The notes under the pieces were generated by a model. It was given only the letters and a program-made list of their open reading frames with translations. It ran no database searches and was not told where the DNA came from. Shown here piece after piece: positions 36,794 through 46,334 of a stretch of 51,944 bases of DNA. A program made the position numbers and the translations under genes. Origin of the DNA: Rhodobacterales bacterium 32-67-9 (GTDB taxonomy: Bacteria; Pseudomonadota; Alphaproteobacteria; Rhodobacterales; Rhodobacteraceae). Location of the stretch: NCBI GenBank assembly GCA_002280515.1, contig NCEA01000016.1, positions 13,174 through 65,117 of the forward strand, given 5' to 3'. The number at the start of each line of letters is the position of its first letter. The stretch's first letter is position 1.

Positions 36794-37431
36794 GCATGAA
36801 ACGCAAGGGCTTGCTGATCATCCTGTCGTCTCCGTCCGGGGCGGGCAAATCGACGCTGGCAAAGCGGCTGATGGCCTGGGATGAGACGCTGCGCTTTTCT
36901 GTTTCGGCGACGACGCGGGCGCCGCGTCCGGGCGAGGTGGACGGCAAGGACTACTACTTCCGCTCGCGCTCGGAGTTCGAGGCGATGGTGGCGGCGGGCG
37001 AGATGCTCGAACATGCCGAGGTCTTCGGCAACCTCTACGGCTCGCCCAAGGCGCCGGTGGAGCAGGCGATGGCCGAAGGGCGCGACACGCTCTTCGATAT
37101 CGACTGGCAGGGCGGCCAGCAGATCCGCAATTCGGTTCTCGGCAAGGACGTGGTGTCGATCTTCGTCCTGCCGCCCTCCATCGCCGAGCTGGATCGGCGG
37201 CTGAGGCTGCGCGGGCAGGACAGCGACGCGGTGATCGCCGGCCGGATGGCGAAGTCGGAGGCAGAGATCAGCCACTGGGCGGAATACGACTACGTTCTCG
37301 TGAACGAGGATATCGACCGCGCCGAGCAAGAACTGACGACAATCCTCACCGCCGAGCGGATGCGGCGCGAGCGCCAGCCGGGTCTTTCGGAATTCGTGCG
37401 CGGCCTCAATCGGGAGTTTGCCTCAAGATGA
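36790..37431 (+). CDS. gmk: Guanylate kinase
   Basis: Phosphorylates GMP to GDP. The P-loop [10 protein letters not shown] (about 13-22), the GMP-binding [21 protein letters not shown] and the lid segment RLRLRGQD are clear. At 213 residues it is normal. Starts at ATG 36790, with a second ATG at 36796. It overlaps yicC upstream and the carbonic anhydrase-like gene downstream, both by four bases, making a tight three-gene operon. Confidence 0.95.
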   Translation: MSMKRKGLLIILSSPSGAGKSTLAKRLMAWDETLRFSVSATTRAPRPGEVDGKDYYFRSRSEFEAMVAAGEMLEHAEVFGNLYGSPKAPVEQAMAEGRDTLFDIDWQGGQQIRNSVLGKDVVSIFVLPPSIAELDRRLRLRGQDSDAVIAGRMAKSEAEISHWAEYDYVLVNEDIDRAEQELTTILTAERMRRERQPGLSEFVRGLNREFASR

Positions 37432-37952
37432 TCTACGAACTCGATGGACTCGCGCCTGAAATCGCCGGGGACGCCTGGGTGGCACCGGATGCCAACCTGA
37501 TCGGCAAGGTGGTGCTGGAGGCGGGTGTGAATGTCTGGTTCGCCGCCACCTTGCGCGGCGACAACGAGGAGGTCCGCGTCGGGCGCGGGTCGAACATCCA
37601 GGAAAACACCGTGTGCCATACCGATATGGGCTATCCCCTCGTGATCGGCGCGGATTGCACGATCGGCCACAAGGCGATGCTGCACGGCTGCACGATCGGC
37701 GACGGGTCGCTGATCGGCATGGGGGCGACGGTGCTGAACGGGGCCAAAATCGGCAAGGGTTGCCTGATCGGGGCGGGCGCGCTCGTCACCGAGGGCAAGG
37801 AGATCCCCGACGGCAGCCTCGTGATGGGGGCGCCGGGCAAGGTGGTCCGGATGCTCGACGCCGCGGCGCGGGCGAAGCTTCTCGCCTCGGCGGCACATTA
37901 CCGCGAGAACGCGGCGCGATTCGCGCGGGGATTGCGGGTCGTCGACCGGTAG
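37428..37952 (+). CDS. Gamma-class carbonic anhydrase family protein
   Basis: A 174-residue left-handed beta-helix protein of hexapeptide repeats (I-G-x-G type turns such as [18 protein letters not shown] and [20 protein letters not shown]). His residues in [15 protein letters not shown] and MLHGC are the expected zinc ligands of gamma carbonic anhydrases. Members include active enzymes and inactive trimerising homologues. It is the last gene of the yicC-gmk operon. Activity is not established. Confidence 0.88.
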   Translation: MIYELDGLAPEIAGDAWVAPDANLIGKVVLEAGVNVWFAATLRGDNEEVRVGRGSNIQENTVCHTDMGYPLVIGADCTIGHKAMLHGCTIGDGSLIGMGATVLNGAKIGKGCLIGAGALVTEGKEIPDGSLVMGAPGKVVRMLDAAARAKLLASAAHYRENAARFARGLRVVDR

Positions 37953-38033
37953 CGCCGCCCCTGTCGGGCGGGTGCGCCGGAAGGCAATGGACAAGGTCCG
38001 GCGAGGCGCCCGGCCGGAGCAAGTGGAGGCAGG

Positions 38034-39227
38034 ATGAGCGACATACCCGACAACCTCGTGCGCCGGACCGGCTGGCCGGCGAGCGTCAGCCGCGCAGTGG
38101 GGACGCCGTTGCAACCCTCGGTGGTCTACGCCTCGGCCGATCCCGACCAGCTCGACGCGCAGTACGAGGGGCGGCTCGCGGGCTATACCTATGCGCGCGA
38201 AGGCCATCCGAACGCCGATGTCCTCGCCGCCAAGATCGACGCGCTGGAAGGCGCGCCGGGGGAACGGGGGCTGATCCTCGGGTCCGGCATGGCGGCGGTC
38301 TCGGCGGTGCTGCTCGGGCTTCTGAAGGCCGGCGACCGGGTGCTGGGCGGCAATCAGCTTTACGGGCGGAGCCTCAGGCTGATGGCGCAGGACCTGCCGC
38401 GCTTCGGTATCGGGGCGGATCTTGCCGATCCGACCGATGCGGCGGCCCTGCGGGCGGCGATCCGGCCCGAGACCCGGCTGATCCTTGTCGAGGTGGTGTC
38501 GAACCCGACGCTGCGCGTCGCCGACATGGAGGCGATCCTGGCGATCGGCCGCGAGGCGGGCATTCCGGTCGCGGTCGACAATACCTTCACCACGCCGCGC
38601 GGCTACCGGCCCTTCGACCACGGCGCCGATATCGTCATCCATTCGGTGACGAAGCTTCTGGCCGGCCATTCCGACGTGACGCTCGGCTATGTCGCCACGC
38701 GCGATCCGGCCCACCGGCAGGCGATCCGCGATTTCGCGGTCACCACCGGGCTGACGCCAAGTCCGTTCGACTGCTGGCTGGCCGAGCGCGGGCTCATGTC
38801 GTTTCATCTGCGCTATGACCGGGCCGAGGAGAACGCGGCGGCGCTTGGTGCGTTCATCGCGGCGCAGCCCGGGGTGCGGCGGGTGATCTATCCCGGCCGG
38901 GCCGACCATCCCGACCACAACCGCGCCGCCGGGCTTCTCGGTCGCCGGGGTGGCAACATGCTGTCGTTCGAGCTGGAGGGTGGCCGGGCGGCGGCGAATG
39001 CGCTGACGCGGGCGATGCCGGGCGTGGCCTTCGCGCCGACACTCGGCGATATCGGCACCACGCTGTCGCATCCGGCGTCCAGCTCGCACCGCGTCCTTGG
39101 CCCCGAGGGGCGGGCGGCGCTTGGCATTTCTGAAGGGTTCTTCCGGGTCTCGGTCGGCGTGGAGGACATTGGCCTTCTCTGCCGCGACTTCGGCGCCGGG
39201 ATCGCGGCGGCGGCGGTCAGCCGCTGA
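38034..39227 (+). CDS. Cys/Met metabolism PLP-dependent enzyme
   Basis: A 397-residue fold-type I PLP enzyme of the cystathionine gamma-synthase/lyase, methionine gamma-lyase and O-acetylhomoserine sulfhydrylase family. Seen are GYTYAREGHPNADVLAAKI, SGMAAVSAVLLGLL, VEVVSNPTLRV and VAVDNTFTTPRGY. The PLP-binding Lys207 is in HSVTKLLAGHSDV. The C-terminal SHPASSSHRVLG with RVSVGVED is also conserved. Which of the reactions it performs is not clear from the sequence. It ends 11 bases inside the convergent gene at 39217. Confidence 0.9.
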   Translation: MSDIPDNLVRRTGWPASVSRAVGTPLQPSVVYASADPDQLDAQYEGRLAGYTYAREGHPNADVLAAKIDALEGAPGERGLILGSGMAAVSAVLLGLLKAGDRVLGGNQLYGRSLRLMAQDLPRFGIGADLADPTDAAALRAAIRPETRLILVEVVSNPTLRVADMEAILAIGREAGIPVAVDNTFTTPRGYRPFDHGADIVIHSVTKLLAGHSDVTLGYVATRDPAHRQAIRDFAVTTGLTPSPFDCWLAERGLMSFHLRYDRAEENAAALGAFIAAQPGVRRVIYPGRADHPDHNRAAGLLGRRGGNMLSFELEGGRAAANALTRAMPGVAFAPTLGDIGTTLSHPASSSHRVLGPEGRAALGISEGFFRVSVGVEDIGLLCRDFGAGIAAAAVSR

Positions 39228-39654
39228 CCGGCCCGTCGTCGGGGACGACGATCAGGTCGAAATCCAGCCCTGCCGCGTGGCTGCGCACCTCAGCAATAAC
39301 CGCGTCGGGGGCGGGCAAGGGCGGGGTCAGCGCGCGCAGCGCGCCGCCAAAGCCGATCCGGCCGAGCCGGTCGACGAGGTCGAGGATGTCGAACCCCGGC
39401 CCGAGCAAAGGCGCGAGGATCGTGTCAGGCATCACCTGGGCAAGAAAGTGCAGGTTCAGCGTCTCGTACCTCGCCACGATGCAGGATCCGCCCATCGCCT
39501 TCCGGACCGGTTCGAGCAGGGCGGGCGGGACTTCGACGGCAAGAAGCTGCGGACCGACGCCGGGTGACGCATCTTCCCGCATTCCGGACGGCACCTCGCC
39601 GGACGGGATCGCGTCCGGAGGTTTCGTCGGACTTGGGCGGCCAGTCTTGGGCAT
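39217..39654 (-). CDS. Unrecognised protein next to phoR (receiver-like pattern)
   Basis: A 145-residue protein with a Pro-rich N-terminus and a C-terminal ~110-residue domain. The domain reads VARYETLNLHFLAQVMPDTI, then GPGFDILDLVDRLGRIGFGG ALRALTPPLPAPDAVIAEV. Alternating strands and helices, a PD following a helix, and G-x-x-G-x-L-R-x-L-x-P before an EV helix resemble a degenerate response-regulator receiver. The usual phospho-acceptor Asp is not obvious. ATG at 39654 is preferred over a GTG at 39675. Divergent from phoR. Function unknown. Confidence 0.6.
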   Translation of the reverse strand: MPKTGRPSPTKPPDAIPSGEVPSGMREDASPGVGPQLLAVEVPPALLEPVRKAMGGSCIVARYETLNLHFLAQVMPDTILAPLLGPGFDILDLVDRLGRIGFGGALRALTPPLPAPDAVIAEVRSHAAGLDFDLIVVPDDGPVSG

Positions 39655-39833
39655 AGGTCTTTTTCCAGCTACCACCGGGGGGAAGTTTCCGGCCGGATCG
39701 TCTGCCGGGCGATTCCGACGGATCCGCTTCCCTTAAAGGTTTAGCCTCCCTGAACGGAAGTGCAATAACCAAGCCGGCTTGATTTGCCGGTCATTTGCCC
39801 CGAGACAGGTGCGGACATGGCAGGGAGGCCGGC

Positions 39834-40874
39834 ATGAAGGCGGCAGAGACCCGCGAGATTCTCGAAGCGGTGCCGACCGCGCTGATCCTCGTTGGCGCCG
39901 ACCAGCGGGTGATTGCCGCGAATCAGGCGGCGACGGCACTCTTCGGGCTGGCGCTCGAAGGCCGGTCGTGCAGCGCCTTCCTGCGCCATCCGGAGTTCCT
40001 GAACGGGCTTGAGGCCTGCCTTGCGGACGGCGGCAAGCGCACGGCGCGGATCGTCTTGACCGGCCCGGCGAGCGAGACGCAGCTGGCGCTGACCTTCACG
40101 GCGCTGCGGGTCGAGGGGCAAAGGGGCGTCATCGTCGCCTTCGAGGATCTGAGTGCGCTGGAACACGCGGTGGCGATGCGGCGCGATTTCGTCGCCAATG
40201 TCAGCCACGAGTTGCGCACCCCGCTGACCGCCCTCGTCGGCTTCATCGAGACCCTGCGCGGTGCGGCGCGCGACGATCCGGCGGCGCGCGAGCGGTTCCT
40301 CGGCATCATGGAGCGCGAATCGGGCCGCATGATCCGGCTGGTGAACGACCTTCTGTCGCTGAGCCGGGTCGAGGCCGAGGAACGCCGCCGGCCGGCCGAG
40401 CAGGTCGAGATCGTCGGCCTTCTGCGCTCCGCGCTGGTGACCCACCGCGAACAGGCCCGCGCCGCCGGCATCGACCTCAGGCTCGAGGCTGGCGCGGCGC
40501 CGGTGACGCTCAGGGCCGATGCCGATCAGTTGGTTCAGGTGTTCCACAACCTCGTCGAGAATGCCATGAAATACGGGGGGGCCGGCAAGGAGGTGGTCGT
40601 CCGCGTCTCGGAACTGGAGCACGAGCCGGTGCTGCGCGGCCCGGCGGTGCAGGTCGAGGTCGTGGACCGGGGCGAGGGCATCGACCCCTTGCACCTGCCG
40701 CGCCTGACCGAGCGATTCTACCGGGTCGACAGCGACCGATCGCGCGAAAAGGGCGGCACCGGCCTTGGCCTTGCCATCGTGAAACATATCGTCAACCGCC
40801 ACCGCGGCCGCTTCAGGATCGAGAGCGAGGTCGGAAAAGGCAGTCGTTTCATAGTGATCCTGCCGGCCGGCTGA
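39834..40874 (+). CDS. phoR: Phosphate sensor kinase PhoR (soluble form)
   Basis: A 346-residue sensor histidine kinase. A PAS domain (about 8-105) is followed by HisKA with the phospho-accepting His125 in VSHELRTPL and a HATPase domain (about 230-345: VFHNLVENAMKYGG, VVDRGEGID, GGTGLGLAIVKHI). There is no membrane segment at all, unlike E. coli PhoR, so it must reach the PstSCAB complex another way. The start at 39834 has GGGAGG upstream. Next to pst genes and phoB, so the partner is clear. Confidence 0.9.
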   Translation: MKAAETREILEAVPTALILVGADQRVIAANQAATALFGLALEGRSCSAFLRHPEFLNGLEACLADGGKRTARIVLTGPASETQLALTFTALRVEGQRGVIVAFEDLSALEHAVAMRRDFVANVSHELRTPLTALVGFIETLRGAARDDPAARERFLGIMERESGRMIRLVNDLLSLSRVEAEERRRPAEQVEIVGLLRSALVTHREQARAAGIDLRLEAGAAPVTLRADADQLVQVFHNLVENAMKYGGAGKEVVVRVSELEHEPVLRGPAVQVEVVDRGEGIDPLHLPRLTERFYRVDSDRSREKGGTGLGLAIVKHIVNRHRGRFRIESEVGKGSRFIVILPAG

Positions 40875-40875
40875 C

Positions 40876-40918
40876 CGGTTGCGGCGCGGCGGCCCGCCGC
40901 CGGCCCGCCGCCCAACCG
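40876..40918 (+). terminator. GC-rich stem-loop after phoR
   Basis: CGGTTG (40876-40881) pairs with CAACCG (40913-40918), and GGCG with CGCC just inside, directly behind the phoR stop. No T-run follows, so it may slow rather than end transcription. Together with the Pho box that follows, it suggests the pst genes are mainly transcribed from their own promoter. Confidence 0.45.
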
Positions 40919-40933
40919 CCTCCCAATCTCCGA

Positions 40934-40962
40934 CTGTCATGAGAACGTTACACGGCTGTCAC
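40934..40962 (+). promoter_or_regulatory. Pho box upstream of pstS
   Basis: CTGTCAT at 40934 and CTGTCAC at 40956 lie 22 bases apart, with GTTAC in the exact middle. The cores GTCAT (40936), GTTAC (40947) and GTCAC (40958) are each 11 bases apart, the spacing at which PhoB subunits bind. They end about 80 bases ahead of the pstS start. This is a clear PhoB site and predicts induction of pstSCAB under phosphate shortage. Confidence 0.8.
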
Positions 40963-41044
40963 AAAACCATAGCCGCGTGGGCCTAGAGCGTCGGACGAGG
41001 CCGCCCGGGGGTGGTGGCCGCAACGAGACTTGCAGGAGAGTGCA

Positions 41045-42082
41045 ATGACCATGATGAAATTCACCGTTTCCGCGATCGCGCTGGCGGCTGCCGCCACCGC
41101 CGCCGACGCGCGCGACCAGATCCAGATCGCCGGTTCGTCGACCGTGCTGCCCTACGCCACCATCGTCGCCGAAGCGTTCGGCGAGAACTTCGACTTCCCG
41201 ACCCCGGTCGTGGAAGGCGGCGGTTCGGGGGCTGGCCGCAAGAAGCTTTGCGAGGGCGTGGGCGAGAACACCATCGACATCGCCAACTCGTCGAGCCGGA
41301 TCAAGCAGTCGGACATCGACCTCTGTGCCCAGAACGGCGTCAACGAGATCATGGAAGTCCGCATCGGCTATGACGGCATCGTCTTCGCCTCGGACGTGGA
41401 TGGCGCCGAATTCGCGTTCACCCCGGGTGACTGGTACGCCGCCATCGGCGCCAAGGTCATGAAGGACGGCGCGCTGGTCGACAATGCCAACAAGACCTGG
41501 GCCGACGTGAACCCGGCCTTGCCGGCGCAGGACATCCTCGCCTTCATCCCTGGCACCAAGCACGGCACCCGTGAAGTCTTCGACGAAAAGGTGCTGATCG
41601 CGGGCTGCGAGGAAACCGGCGCGCTCGAGGCGCTGAAAGCCGCGAACGGCGGTGACGAGAAGGCCGCCGAGAAGGCCTGCATGGCGCTGCGCACCGACGG
41701 CGTGTCGGTCGACATCGACGGCGACTACACCGAGACGCTGGCCCGCCTTGACGCCAACAAGAACGCCATCGGCGTCTTCGGTCTGTCGTTCTACCAGAAC
41801 AACACCGACAAGCTGCGCGTCGCGACGATGGACGGCATCGTGCCCTCGACCGAGAGCATCGCCTCGGGTGAATATCCGGTCTCGCGTCCGCTCTACTTCT
41901 ACGTCAAGACCGCGCATCTCGGCGTGATCCCGGGCCTGCAGGAATACATCGACTTCTTCGTCTCCGACGACATGGCCGGCCCGGACGGCCCGCTGGCGGC
42001 CTACGGCCTCGTCTCGGACCCGGAGCTTGCGGCGACCCAGGAAATGGTCGCGGCCGGCACCCCGATGGCCCCGCTGAACTGA
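41045..42082 (+). CDS. pstS: Phosphate-binding protein PstS
   Basis: A 345-residue periplasmic phosphate-binding protein with a short signal peptide (MTMMKFTVSAIALAAAATAA, cleaved near ADA-RDQ). The mature protein starts DQIQIAGSSTVLPYATIVAE, the phosphate-contacting segment of the family. GGGSGAGRKKLCEG and ANSSSRIKQSD follow. ATG at 41045 has AGGAGA upstream; the TTG at 41030 is not needed. The gene carries a Pho box and ends in a strong stem-loop that separates it from pstC. Confidence 0.94.
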   Translation: MTMMKFTVSAIALAAAATAADARDQIQIAGSSTVLPYATIVAEAFGENFDFPTPVVEGGGSGAGRKKLCEGVGENTIDIANSSSRIKQSDIDLCAQNGVNEIMEVRIGYDGIVFASDVDGAEFAFTPGDWYAAIGAKVMKDGALVDNANKTWADVNPALPAQDILAFIPGTKHGTREVFDEKVLIAGCEETGALEALKAANGGDEKAAEKACMALRTDGVSVDIDGDYTETLARLDANKNAIGVFGLSFYQNNTDKLRVATMDGIVPSTESIASGEYPVSRPLYFYVKTAHLGVIPGLQEYIDFFVSDDMAGPDGPLAAYGLVSDPELAATQEMVAAGTPMAPLN

Positions 42083-42093
42083 CCCTATCCTTG

Positions 42094-42121
42094 CGGGCGG
42101 CGCCGGTGCGCCGCCCGTTTT
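42094..42121 (+). terminator. Stem-loop between pstS and pstC
   Basis: A perfect 10-bp stem, CGGGCGGCGC and GCGCCGCCCG around CGGT, followed by TTTT. It looks like a rho-independent terminator. Because pstC starts 19 bases later with no other promoter in view, it probably attenuates and lets PstS be made in excess. Confidence 0.75.
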
Positions 42122-42139
42122 CCCGTCCGGAAGGCTGAC

Positions 42140-43600
42140 ATGAGCATCTCCGTCCTCGTCCTGATCGTCCTCGCCGTCGCGGCCGCCGGTTATGTCCTGG
42201 CCCGGCGCCGGGCGCTGGCGCTTGCGGGCGGTGACCGGCGCAAGCTGCATTCGCTGATCGGCTATTATGGCCAGACCGTCTTTCTCTTCGCCTCGGTCCC
42301 GGCGCTTCTGTTGCTCGGCGCCTGGCTTTTCGTGCAGCCGATCGTGATCGAGAACCGCGTCGCGGCGCTCATCACCGCGGCCGATATTCCCGAGGGCGGA
42401 TCGCTCGACCTGGTGCTGAGCGATGTGCGCCGGGTTGCGGCCGGGCTCGATGCGGTCGCTGCGGCCGATGGGCTGAGCGAGGCCGATGTCGCGGCGATGC
42501 AGGCCGATGTCTCGACCGTCCGGGACCGGCTTGCCGGCGTCGGCGTGGCGCTTGGCGCCGAGGTTAAACCCAACGTGTTCAAGGCCGCGACGGTCTATCG
42601 TGGCGCGGCGAACACGTCTCGGCTGGCGATGGCCGTCGCGGTGATCGCGGTCGCGCTGGCAGGCTTTGGTCTCTCGATCCGACGGGTGCGGCCGGACTTC
42701 CGCGCCCGCAACGTGTTCGAGGCCTTCCTCGTGACGCTTCTGATCGGCGCCTCGCTGGTCGCGGTGCTGACCACCGTCGGCATCGTCGCCTCGCTTCTCT
42801 TCGAAAGCATCCATTTCTTCCAGCTCTACCCGGCGAAGGATTTCTTCTTCTCGCTGACCTGGAACCCGCAGTTTCGCGGCGGCTCCAGCCTCGGCATCTG
42901 GCCGCTGCTCTGGGGCACGCTCTACGTCTCGTTCGTGGCGCTGCTCTTCGCGGTGCCGATCGGGATGATGATCGCCATCTACCTGTCGGAATACGCTTCC
43001 AAGCGGATGCGGTCCTTGGCGAAACCGGCGATCGAGATCCTCGCGGGGATTCCGACCATCGTCTACGGCCTGTTCGCGCTGATCACCGTCGGACCGCTTC
43101 TGCGCGACTACCTCGCCCAGCCGATGGGCCTTGGCGAATCGTCGTCCTCGGTGATGACGGCGGGGCTGGTGATGGGGGTCATGCTGATCCCCTTCGTCTC
43201 CTCGCTCAGCGATGACGTGATCAACGCGGTGCCGCAGGCTATGCGCGACGGCTCCTACGGGCTGGGCGCCACCCAGTCCGAGACGGTGCGCCAGGTGATC
43301 CTGCCCGCCGCGCTGCCCGGCATCGTCGGCGCCATCCTTCTCGCGGCGAGCCGCGCCATCGGCGAGACGATGATCGTCGTGATGGGGGCGGGGGCAGCGG
43401 CGCGGCTTGGCCTCAACCCGTTCGAGGCGATGACGACCATCACCGTGAAGATCGTCAGCCAGTTGACCGGCGATACCGAATTCGCCTCGCCCGAGACGCT
43501 GGTGGCCTTCGCGCTCGGCATGATGCTCTTCATCTTCACGCTTGCGCTGAACGTGATCGCGCTCGTCGTGGTGCGCAAATACCGGGAGCAGTACGAATGA
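42140..43600 (+). CDS. pstC: Phosphate ABC permease PstC
   Basis: A 486-residue membrane permease. The N-terminal third (about 1-190) has extra hydrophobic segments and a periplasmic loop not present in E. coli PstC. The typical permease core includes FRGGSSLGIWPLLWGTLYVS, EILAGIPTIVYGLFAL and the cytoplasmic EAA-type loop ATQSETVRQVILPAALPGIV. It overlaps pstA by four bases. Together PstC and PstA form the phosphate channel. Confidence 0.93.
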   Translation: MSISVLVLIVLAVAAAGYVLARRRALALAGGDRRKLHSLIGYYGQTVFLFASVPALLLLGAWLFVQPIVIENRVAALITAADIPEGGSLDLVLSDVRRVAAGLDAVAAADGLSEADVAAMQADVSTVRDRLAGVGVALGAEVKPNVFKAATVYRGAANTSRLAMAVAVIAVALAGFGLSIRRVRPDFRARNVFEAFLVTLLIGASLVAVLTTVGIVASLLFESIHFFQLYPAKDFFFSLTWNPQFRGGSSLGIWPLLWGTLYVSFVALLFAVPIGMMIAIYLSEYASKRMRSLAKPAIEILAGIPTIVYGLFALITVGPLLRDYLAQPMGLGESSSSVMTAGLVMGVMLIPFVSSLSDDVINAVPQAMRDGSYGLGATQSETVRQVILPAALPGIVGAILLAASRAIGETMIVVMGAGAAARLGLNPFEAMTTITVKIVSQLTGDTEFASPETLVAFALGMMLFIFTLALNVIALVVVRKYREQYE

Positions 43601-44940
43601 CCGACGCCGCAGTCGCCACGCCGCCGCGCCACGGGTCGCTCCTCTCGGCCGACGACCGCACCCGCCGCCGCAACGCGGCCGAGCGCCGGTTCCGGCTTTA
43701 CGGGCTGATCGCCGTGGGCATCGCGATTGCCGCGCTGATCGTGCTGTTGAGTTCGATCCTGGTGAACGGCAGCAGCGCCTTCCGCCAGACCTTCCTGCAT
43801 CTCGACATCCATCTCGACGAGAAGGTGCTCGACAAGTCCGGCACCCGCGACGTCGCGGTGATGAGCAAGGTCACGACCATCGGCTACGGCAAGCTGATCG
43901 ACGCCGCGCTGAAGACGACGATCGAGGATGAGGGCATCGCCGTCGCGGGGCTGACCGCCAAGGACGTGACGGACATGATCTCGAAAGAGGCGGCAGCGCA
44001 GGTTCGAACCCGTGTCCTCGCCGATCCCGACCTCGTCGGGCAGACGGTCTCGTTCAAGGTGCTCGCCAACGGCCGCATCGACGGCTACCTCAAGGGCCGG
44101 GTGACGCAGGAGAGCGCCGTACGCGACAGCAACGTCTCGCCAAGGCAGCTTCATCTCGCCGACGCACTTCGTGAAAAGGGCCTGCTGAGCCGCGATTTCA
44201 ACTGGGGCTTCATCACCGCCGCCGACGCCTCCGAGCTTCGGCCCGAGGCGGCGGGGCTCGGCGTCGCGATCCTCGGGTCGGCCTACATGATGATCATCGT
44301 GCTGGTGCTGTCGCTGCCCATCGGCGTCGCGGCCTCGATCTATCTTGAGGAATTCGCGCCGCAGAACCGCTGGACCGATCTGATCGAGGTCAACATCTCC
44401 AACCTCGCGGCGGTGCCTTCGATCGTCTACGGCATCCTCGGCCTCGCCATCTTCATCAACTTCGCCGGCCTGCCGCAATCGGCGCCGATCGTCGGCGGCC
44501 TCGTGCTGACGCTGATGACGCTGCCCCGGATCATCATCCCGACCCGCGCGGCGCTTAAATCGGTGCCGCCCTCGATCCGCGAGGCCGCCCTTGGCGTCGG
44601 CGCGTCGAAGATGCAGTCGACCCTGCATCACGTCCTGCCGCTGGCCATGCCGGGCATCCTGACCGGCACGATCATCGGCCTCGCACAGGCCCTGGGCGAG
44701 ACGGCGCCGCTTCTCCTGATCGGCATGGTGGCCTTCGTGCGCGACTATCCCGGCGCGCCGCCCGAAGGCTTCTTCGACCCCGCCGCGGCGCTGCCGGTGC
44801 AGGTCTACAACTGGACCCAGCGTTCCGACCCGGCCTTCGTCGAGCGCGCCTCGGGGGCGATCATCGTTCTGCTGATCTTTCTTCTCATCATGAACGCCGT
44901 GGCGATCGTTTTGCGCCGCAAGTTCGAACGGCGCTGGTAA
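43597..44940 (+). CDS. pstA: Phosphate ABC permease PstA
   Basis: A 447-residue permease. The long N-terminal part (about 1-215) has one membrane segment and a soluble region, as in other alphaproteobacterial PstA. The permease core contains [20 protein letters not shown] and the EAA-loop [20 protein letters not shown]. It starts within the pstC stop (ATGA) and ends two bases before pstB. Confidence 0.93.
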   Translation: MTDAAVATPPRHGSLLSADDRTRRRNAAERRFRLYGLIAVGIAIAALIVLLSSILVNGSSAFRQTFLHLDIHLDEKVLDKSGTRDVAVMSKVTTIGYGKLIDAALKTTIEDEGIAVAGLTAKDVTDMISKEAAAQVRTRVLADPDLVGQTVSFKVLANGRIDGYLKGRVTQESAVRDSNVSPRQLHLADALREKGLLSRDFNWGFITAADASELRPEAAGLGVAILGSAYMMIIVLVLSLPIGVAASIYLEEFAPQNRWTDLIEVNISNLAAVPSIVYGILGLAIFINFAGLPQSAPIVGGLVLTLMTLPRIIIPTRAALKSVPPSIREAALGVGASKMQSTLHHVLPLAMPGILTGTIIGLAQALGETAPLLLIGMVAFVRDYPGAPPEGFFDPAAALPVQVYNWTQRSDPAFVERASGAIIVLLIFLLIMNAVAIVLRRKFERRW

Positions 44941-44942
44941 AA

Positions 44943-45758
44943 ATGGCGGAGACTGCGACAATGGACGACATGCGAGCGGTGGAAAACGCAGTGAGCACGG
45001 CCGAGATCAAGATCGCCGCCCGGGGCGTGCAGGTCTTCTATGGCGATACGCACGCCATCAAGGACGTGGACGTGGACATTCCCGACCGGACCGTGACGGC
45101 CTTCATCGGCCCGTCGGGTTGCGGCAAGTCGACCTTCCTGCGCTGCCTCAACCGGATGAACGACACGATCCCGATCTGCCGGGTCGGCGGCAAGATCACG
45201 CTCGACGGCGAGGACATCTACGACAAGCGCGTCGATCCGGTGCAGTTGCGCGCCAAGGTCGGCATGGTGTTCCAGAAGCCGAACCCGTTTCCGAAGTCGA
45301 TCTACGACAACGTCGCCTACGGGCCGAAGATCCACGGCCTGAACCGCAACAAGGCCGAGCTTGACGAAATCGTCGAGACCTCGCTGAGGAAGGCCGCGCT
45401 ATGGGGCGAGGTCAAGGACCGGCTTTCCGAACCGGGGACCGGGCTTTCGGGCGGGCAGCAGCAGCGGCTCTGCATCGCGCGGGCCATCGCGACCTCTCCG
45501 GAAGTCCTCCTGATGGACGAACCCTGTTCTGCGCTCGACCCGATCGCCACCGCGCAGGTCGAGGAGCTGATCGACGAGCTGCGTTCGCAGTTCTCGGTGG
45601 TCATCGTCACCCATTCCATGCAGCAGGCCGCCCGCGTCAGCCAGCGCACCGCCTTCTTCCATCTCGGCAATCTCGTCGAATACGGCGAGACGAGCCACAT
45701 CTTCACCAATCCGAGCGATCCGCGCACGGAAAGCTACATCACCGGCCGGATCGGCTGA
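44943..45758 (+). CDS. pstB: Phosphate ABC ATPase PstB
   Basis: A 271-residue ATPase that energises phosphate uptake. Walker A is GPSGCGKST (56-64), the PstB-typical [12 protein letters not shown] follows, the signature is [14 protein letters not shown] and Walker B is [13 protein letters not shown]. The C-terminal half has the [16 protein letters not shown] region normal for PstB. About 20 extra N-terminal residues precede the ABC fold. Next in the operon is the broken phoU. Confidence 0.95.
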   Translation: MAETATMDDMRAVENAVSTAEIKIAARGVQVFYGDTHAIKDVDVDIPDRTVTAFIGPSGCGKSTFLRCLNRMNDTIPICRVGGKITLDGEDIYDKRVDPVQLRAKVGMVFQKPNPFPKSIYDNVAYGPKIHGLNRNKAELDEIVETSLRKAALWGEVKDRLSEPGTGLSGGQQQRLCIARAIATSPEVLLMDEPCSALDPIATAQVEELIDELRSQFSVVIVTHSMQQAARVSQRTAFFHLGNLVEYGETSHIFTNPSDPRTESYITGRIG

Positions 45759-45771
45759 GGAGGACCCGCAC

Positions 45772-46333
45772 ATGAGCGAACAACATATCCTGCGGGCCTT
45801 CGACCGCGACCTGGAAGCCATCCAGGCGCTGGTGATGCGGATGGGCGGCATGGTCGAGACCGCGATCCTCGAAGCGGCACAGGCGCTGGAGACGCGCGAC
45901 GAGGATCTGGCCGAAAAGGTCCGCAAGGACGACAAGGCCATCGACGCGCTGGAAGAGAAGATCAACGAGGAGGCCGCCCGGCTCATCGCGCTGCGCGCAC
46001 CCACGGCGTCCGACCTGCGCACCGTTCTGACGGTGATGAAGATCTCCGCCAGCCTCGAACGGGTCGGCGACTACGCCAAGAACATACCGCGACCGCGATG
46101 TCGACCAGATGTACAACGCGCTCTTCCGCGAATTCCTCACCCACATGATGGAAGACCCGCGCAACATCACCGCCTGCATGCACCTGCACTTCATCGCCAA
46201 GAACGTCGAGCGGATGGGCGATCACGCGACCACGATCGCGGAACAGGTCATTTACCTCGTCACCGGCTCGATCCCCGAGGAAAGCCGCCCGAAGGCCGAC
46301 AGCGTGACCACGATCGGCGTCGAGGGAGACTGA
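45772..46333 (+). pseudogene. phoU: phoU, internally deleted and frameshifted
   Basis: Starts as a normal PhoU: MSEQHILRAFDRDLEAIQAL through SASLERVGDYAKNI (residues 1-105). At about 46084-46087 the reading frame then becomes nonsense. The C-terminal half continues one frame over: YRDRDVDQMYNALFREFLTH through HLHFIAKNVERMGDHATTIA to the stop at 46331. The two parts sum to about 187 residues, against roughly 235-240 for the family, so about 50 residues between YAKNI and the second conserved half are absent and the frame is shifted. PhoU normally restrains PhoR when phosphate is plentiful. All neighbours (pstB, phoB) are intact. This is either a real loss of PhoU or a sequence/assembly error. 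Confidence 0.85.
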
Positions 46334-46334
46334 G

